Shown here: positions 5,038 through 8,047 of the stretch, piece after piece
Numbering within the stretch: the stretch's first letter is position 1
How the letters are laid out: each line of letters starts with the position of its first letter
NCBI GenBank assembly: GCA_039649115.1
Contig: JBBWZQ010000070.1
Coordinates: 1 to 8,047 of the forward strand
From: DATEJJ01 sp039649115
Lineage (GTDB): Bacteria > Actinomycetota > Actinomycetes > Mycobacteriales > Micromonosporaceae
DNA length: 8,047 bases
Direction of reading: 5' to 3'
The notes under the pieces: generated by a model
What the model was told of the DNA's origin: nothing
The model's database searches: none
What the model saw: the letters and a program-made list of their open reading frames with translations, nothing else
Program-made: the position numbers and the translations under genes

Positions 5038-6012
5038 TCAACCCGCGTCCCGGTCAGTCGCCGGAGTAGCCGCAGAAGTCGGCGAGGGGCATGGCGAAGT
5101 CGGCCGCGGTGAGGGTTGCGACGAGGGTGGGCGTGGCGCACCGGCGGCGAGGTCGCTGACCCGGCCGGTGTGGCTGGTCGCGGTCAGCGCGGCGGCGAAC
5201 AGGATGAGCTGGTTGACCGCGTTGAGGAACACCAGCAGCCCGACGGCGGCGGCCACCACCTGGTAGGCGGGATTAGCCTGCGTGTGCTGAACGTAGAGCC
5301 GGCCGAGGGTCTTGAGCAGTTCCAGGCCGAGCGCGACCAGCAGCGCCGGTCCCAGCACCCGCCGAAGCGGCATCCGCAGCCGCGGCAGCCCGGTCAGCAC
5401 CGCGGTGGACAGCACAGCGTTCACCGCGACACCCACGAGGAGTCCGAGGGTGGCCAGCAGCCAGCGGGCCGGGCCGGGATCCGTACTGAGCGTGGTGACC
5501 AGCCGGTTGGCCAGCGCCGTGGTCACGAACGCCGCGGCGAGCGACGCGGCCAGCAGCACCCCGAGCCCGACCAGCACCAGCAGGTCGAGAAGGACCCGGA
5601 CCAGGAAGGCGCCGGGGTACTCGGGCAGTTGCCAGACCCGGCGAATCGATGAGCGCAGGGCATCCGCCCAGAACCATCCGGTGACCGGCAGACCAAAGAA
5701 GGCGATGATCCCGACGGTGCCGCGGGCGTGGCGCAGCGCCTGCACGTCGATGCGGGGCAGGTTCAGGGTCAGGTAATGCTGCACCGAACGCGCCACGGCC
5801 GGGTTGTCCAACACGAAGCCGAACACCGCGAAACCGAGCAGCGTCAACGCGAACGTGGCGAAGAACGCGTAGTAGGTGATCGCCGCCGCGAGGCGCCCAC
5901 CATCAGCCTGGTCGTAACGCACCCCGGCGCGCACCACGTGATCCAGCCAACCGATGCGGCGGGCCCACCGCCACACCGCCACCGCCCGCCTGAGCAACGC
6001 CGCACCCGTCAT
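5038..6012 (-). CDS. YihY/virulence factor BrkB family membrane protein
   Basis: This 324-residue protein has the family's typical order. A basic N-terminus with WLDHVVRAGVRYDQADGGRL (22-41) leads into AAAITYYAFFATFALTLLGF (42-61), the hallmark first helix of the YihY/BrkB family. It continues with GIIAFFGLPVTGWFWADALRS (101-121), IRRVW (123-127) and further hydrophobic segments near 137-165, 185-208, 221-237 and 252-277, giving about six helices. The last 34 residues (291-324) are a Pro/Ser/Thr/Ala-rich tail with no structure, a common actinobacterial extension. Members were once misnamed ribonuclease BN; they are integral inner-membrane proteins whose function is still unsettled (transport or envelope integrity). 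No strong Shine-Dalgarno sequence precedes ATG 6012-6010, so the start is less certain than the family assignment. The gene is probably transcribed on its own or from the region above 6013. Confidence 0.92.
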   Translation of the reverse strand: MTGAALLRRAVAVWRWARRIGWLDHVVRAGVRYDQADGGRLAAAITYYAFFATFALTLLGFAVFGFVLDNPAVARSVQHYLTLNLPRIDVQALRHARGTVGIIAFFGLPVTGWFWADALRSSIRRVWQLPEYPGAFLVRVLLDLLVLVGLGVLLAASLAAAFVTTALANRLVTTLSTDPGPARWLLATLGLLVGVAVNAVLSTAVLTGLPRLRMPLRRVLGPALLVALGLELLKTLGRLYVQHTQANPAYQVVAAAVGLLVFLNAVNQLILFAAALTATSHTGRVSDLAAGAPRPPSSQPSPRPTSPCPSPTSAATPATDRDAG

Positions 6013-6262
6013 GCCAGCACCGATACCCCATCACCAATCCTGATACGCACTACAGAAAGACGGCCCCCCGCAGTGATGCCGAGGCCGGAGCCGGCCCCGG
6101 CCGGTCCGCCGCCGGCGTGACCACGACCGGGCAGCCGACAAAGGCCCACCGGGTTCTGTTGCCCGCACCACCAAACGATCCGGCGATCGACTGGCCGTGA
6201 TGGGTTCCTCGGTTGCCACGCGGCCGGCCCACCCCGCCCGGCACCGTGTCGAAGCGCGGAGG

Positions 6263-6373
6263 TTACCCAGTCTGGGCGGGAGTTGGCTGCGGGGTATCGG
6301 TCCCGGTGTCGGGTTCGTGGTCGGTGCCGGTGTACTCGTCCGACTTCTCGTCGGGCGGACCGTGGTCACGCAT
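6263..6373 (-). CDS. Possible 36-residue acidic small protein
   Basis: ATG 6373-6371 is preceded by AGGAG (6383-6387) at 9 nt, and the frame runs to TAA at 6263. The peptide begins MRDHGPPDEKSDEY and continues TGTDHEPDTGTDTPQPTPAQ. It is acidic, Pro/Thr-rich and unstructured. About four fifths of codon third positions are G or C, as in real genes here. I do not recognise a family. It sits 30 bp after the stop of another minus-strand frame (6404) and about 250 bp before the BrkB-family gene, all in one direction. It could be a genuine micro-protein or a chance frame in GC-rich DNA. Confidence 0.38.
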   Translation of the reverse strand: MRDHGPPDEKSDEYTGTDHEPDTGTDTPQPTPAQTG

Positions 6374-6403
6374 CGTCGGGCACTCCTGGCGGCGGCTACC
6401 TTC

Positions 6404-6553
6404 TCAACGCCCCCGCAGCGGGGTGACGGTGAAGCGGCGCGGCCGGCCGACGTCGTGAGCTGCCGCGTCATCCGTGCCCGGGGTCAACTCCCGGCTGGTC
6501 GACTGGATGTCCTGGCGCTGGACGTATGCCGGTGCCGGGCTCGGGTGGTCCGC
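6404..6553 (-). other. Possible minus-strand coding segment, start unclear
   Basis: The last 40 codons before TGA 6406-6404 (VQRQDIQSTSRELTPG, then DVGRPRRFTVTPLRGR) have third positions over 90% G or C, clearly better than the opposite strand. The frame stays open up to an ATG at 6658, but that start would overlap the MEDS gene by 41 bases in the opposite direction and lies beyond less biased codons. No ATG or GTG exists between about 6553 and 6404. It may be the remains of a gene or a small gene with an unusual start. No family is recognised. Confidence 0.25.
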
Positions 6554-6617
6554 GTCCGGCGGGACGATCTGTGGTGTTCTACGGTAGGGGTCACCTTCGA
6601 GGGAACAGGCGGTCGGG

Positions 6618-7505
6618 ATGACGGATGCGGTGACGACGCAGTCGACCACTGTGGACACGATCTCACCGGATGATCATGCATGTCTGACGTTCACCGACGC
6701 GGAGGAACGGCTGGACCTGATCGCCGCGTTCGTGCGGGACGGGTTGCGCGCCGGGTCGAAGGTGGTGTGCTGGACCGACGCGATCCGCCCGCAGGTGCTG
6801 GCCGAGCAGCTGGCGGCCCGGTCGGTGCGGCCGGGTGCGGCACTGCGGCGTGGTCAACTGCGACTGGTCCCTGCATCGGGGGCGCTGCTGGGTGACGGCA
6901 TCGTCACCGCCGGTGGCATGGTGGGTGTGCTGGCCGGGGAGATCGAGGTGGCCGGTCGGGAGGGCTACCGGGGGTTGCGGGTCACCGCGGACATGGGGTG
7001 GGCGACCCGCCCGTTGGCCGCCGCGGACGAGTTGGTGGCATTCGAGCAGCAGGTCGCGGGGCTGTTGGGTAATGGGCGGCTGTGCATGATCTGCCAGTAC
7101 GACCGGGACCGGTTCGACGCGGTCACCCTAGCGTTCGCCGCCAAGGCCCACCCGAAGACCGTCGCGGCGCAGGTGTACCTGCAACATCCGCTGCTGCGTA
7201 TCTGCCGCCAGTACAGCCCAGCCGGGGTGCGGGTGGCCGGGCAGCTGGACTACCGGCACCGCGACATCCTGGAACAGGCGCTGGCCGAGTCGCTGCGGAT
7301 GGATCGGCACATGCACGTCAACCTCGCCGGATTGGAGTACCTCGACGGGGCCTGCGCCGGGGTGATCGTGGCCGCCGCGGTCCGGCTGCCGGCGTCCCGG
7401 CGAATGACGGTGACCTGTCGACGATCGGTGGCCACCGTCCTTGATCTTGTCGGTGCGGGTAGCGCACCCCGACTGTGGGTACGCCAGGTTCATGAGCAGC
7501 CCTGA
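6618..7505 (+). CDS. MEDS-domain / STAS-domain regulator
   Basis: The 295-residue protein joins two modules. Residues about 14-190 are a MEDS (methanogen/methylotroph DcmR sensory) domain, marked by SPDDHACLTF (16-25), a Rossmann-like core with DGLRAGSKVVCWTD (41-54), VTADMGWAT (122-130) and CQYDRDRFD (159-167). Residues about 200-292 are a STAS domain: VAGQLDYRHRDILEQAL, then HVNLAGLEYLDGACAGVIVA and a last strand with LDLVGAG. In classical anti-sigma antagonists the loop after the central strand is D-S-(S/T)-G, with the phosphorylated Ser. Here it is D243-G-A-C-A-G248, without Ser or Thr. It overlaps the GHKL-kinase gene downstream by 14 nt. The likely role is to sense a signal through MEDS and bind that kinase through STAS in a partner switch. 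MEDS ligands are generally unknown. No strong ribosome site is visible. Confidence 0.9.
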   Translation: MTDAVTTQSTTVDTISPDDHACLTFTDAEERLDLIAAFVRDGLRAGSKVVCWTDAIRPQVLAEQLAARSVRPGAALRRGQLRLVPASGALLGDGIVTAGGMVGVLAGEIEVAGREGYRGLRVTADMGWATRPLAAADELVAFEQQVAGLLGNGRLCMICQYDRDRFDAVTLAFAAKAHPKTVAAQVYLQHPLLRICRQYSPAGVRVAGQLDYRHRDILEQALAESLRMDRHMHVNLAGLEYLDGACAGVIVAAAVRLPASRRMTVTCRRSVATVLDLVGAGSAPRLWVRQVHEQP

Positions 7506-7968
7506 CCAGCCCGTCCGCCGCCCCGGGCGGTCCCCGGCGGGTCAGGCGCCGGAGGTGGTCAATGTGGACCAACCCTTCGACCTGGACGGCCTGTACGCGC
7601 TGCGTTCCACCCTGGCCGCGCACGCCAGCGCGCTCGGCGCCGACCCGGACCAGATCGAGCACCTGGTCATCGTGGCCGGCGAGCTGGCCAGCAACGCCAT
7701 CCGTCACGGCGGCGGCACCGGCCAGCTGCGCCTGTGGCACCGGGACGGGGTGGTGTACTGCCAGGTCAGCGACAACGGGCCCGGCATCCGCGACCCTGAC
7801 GTCGGAACGAAACCGCCTGACCCCGCCAACCATGACGGCGGACGCGGCCTGTGGATCTGCCGCCACCTGAGCACCGAACTGACCATCGAGGCCGGGCCCG
7901 AGGGTCAGGGCGCTACCGTCACCGCAGCCATCCCCCGCCACGACCACGAACCACCGCCGCACCAGTAG
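7492..7968 (+). CDS. RsbW-like anti-sigma / Ser-Thr kinase (GHKL ATPase)
   Basis: The gene starts at ATG 7492-7494 inside the end of the MEDS-STAS gene. The open frame extends further upstream, but only this ATG gives a sensible N-terminus and coupling. The 158-residue product has a disordered Pro/Arg-rich head (1-22) followed by an HATPase_c domain: N-box ELASNAIRHGG (64-74, Asn68 for Mg), G1 box SDNGPGI (93-99, Asp94 for adenine), G2 box DGGRGLWI (115-122) and a final GQGATVTAAIP (138-148). There is no DHp dimerisation domain, so it is not a histidine kinase; the size and motifs fit the RsbW/SpoIIAB anti-sigma kinase class. In that class the protein sequesters a sigma factor or phosphorylates a STAS partner. 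Its neighbour is a likely partner, although that STAS lacks the usual Ser. No sigma gene is within the window. Confidence 0.92.
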   Translation: MSSPDQPVRRPGRSPAGQAPEVVNVDQPFDLDGLYALRSTLAAHASALGADPDQIEHLVIVAGELASNAIRHGGGTGQLRLWHRDGVVYCQVSDNGPGIRDPDVGTKPPDPANHDGGRGLWICRHLSTELTIEAGPEGQGATVTAAIPRHDHEPPPHQ

Positions 7969-8008
7969 CGGGACATCAGCGGACTGCGTCGATCCGACCG
8001 AGCCAAGC

Positions 8009-8039
8009 CCGCCCGAAGGATTCGCATCAAATCGGGCGG
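8009..8039 (+). terminator. Terminator after the MEDS-STAS / kinase pair
   Basis: CCGCCCGA (8009-8016) and TCGGGCGG (8032-8039) pair perfectly over 8 bp with a 15-nt loop, 40 nt past the kinase stop. There is no U-tract. It likely ends the two-gene transcript. Confidence 0.6.
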
Positions 8040-8047
8040 TTCGCGCC

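Larger units (their letters stand above)
6013..6617. other. Intergenic region between brkB-like and MEDS genes
   Basis: No recognisable family gene lies in these 605 bases. The part next to the BrkB gene (6060-6120) is very GC-rich with short GGCCGG/CCGGCC repeats that could fold. The middle holds a short minus-strand frame with a good ribosome site (6263-6373), and above it another minus-strand frame ending at 6404. The last 60 bases must hold the promoter of the MEDS-STAS gene, but I see no clear -10/-35 pair. Confidence 0.5.

Noticed and set aside
6097..6175. tRNA remnant or attachment site, suggested by GGGTTCTGTTGCCC followed by CACCACCA and a GAGNRTR-like reverse translation
   Set aside because: The T-loop lacks the conserved A, there is no 3' acceptor strand before CCA, and no D or anticodon arm folds upstream.
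1..8047. CRISPR array, tRNA/rRNA gene or secondary-metabolite biosynthetic gene
   Set aside because: No spaced direct repeats, no cloverleaf and no biosynthetic enzyme domains were seen; the DrrAB pair alone does not indicate a biosynthetic cluster.

Overview
This is an 8-kb piece of a high-GC chromosome. Codon third positions are almost all G or C, the stem-loop terminators lack U-tracts, and the gene families are typical of filamentous actinobacteria (DrrAB-type exporter, cytosolic DUF4097 protein, MEDS/STAS and RsbW-like regulators). A Micromonosporaceae- or Streptomyces-like host fits, but nothing here fixes the genus.

Layout. (i) 1-323 (+): the C-terminal end of an MFS exporter that resembles the sugar-efflux (SET) group. 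(ii) 324-1387: a mobile-element graveyard. On the minus strand, 445-520 is the 3' end (domains V and VI) of a group II intron whose reverse transcriptase is gone. On the plus strand, about 611-1167 is a frame-disrupted, truncated IS3-family transposase (orfA tail plus orfB N-terminal half, no DDE domain). (iii) 4454-1445 (-): a four-gene run consisting of a ribbon-helix-helix (RHH) regulator, a beta-repeat DUF4097 protein, a DrrA-type ABC ATPase and a DrrB-type permease, closed by a terminator. The last three genes are tightly coupled (ATGA overlap, then a 9-bp gap). The promoter gives an apparently leaderless mRNA and is covered by a helically phased array of TGACACCA sites, which suggests that the RHH protein represses its own operon. 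(iv) 4928-4708 (-): a small gene with a one-base frameshift, with its own terminator and a 22-bp inverted repeat upstream. (v) 6012-5038 (-): a YihY/BrkB-family membrane protein, preceded by about 600 bp that may hold two short minus-strand ORFs. (vi) 6618-7968 (+): two overlapping genes, a MEDS-STAS sensor/antagonist and an RsbW-like GHKL kinase, followed by a terminator. These form a likely partner-switching pair.

How the parts fit. The RHH-DUF4097-DrrAB cluster looks like a self-regulated export module. The ATPase and permease form the pump, and the DUF4097 protein has no signal peptide and would sit in the cytosol. The broken small gene upstream resembles the short VRVPL...KVRVF-type proteins that I associate with DUF4097 loci, so it may be a former part of the module. 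The MEDS-STAS/GHKL pair is independent and probably feeds a sigma-factor or Ser/Thr-kinase signalling circuit. The most noteworthy signals are the phased operator array with its leaderless promoter, the group II intron remnant, and the frameshifted small gene.
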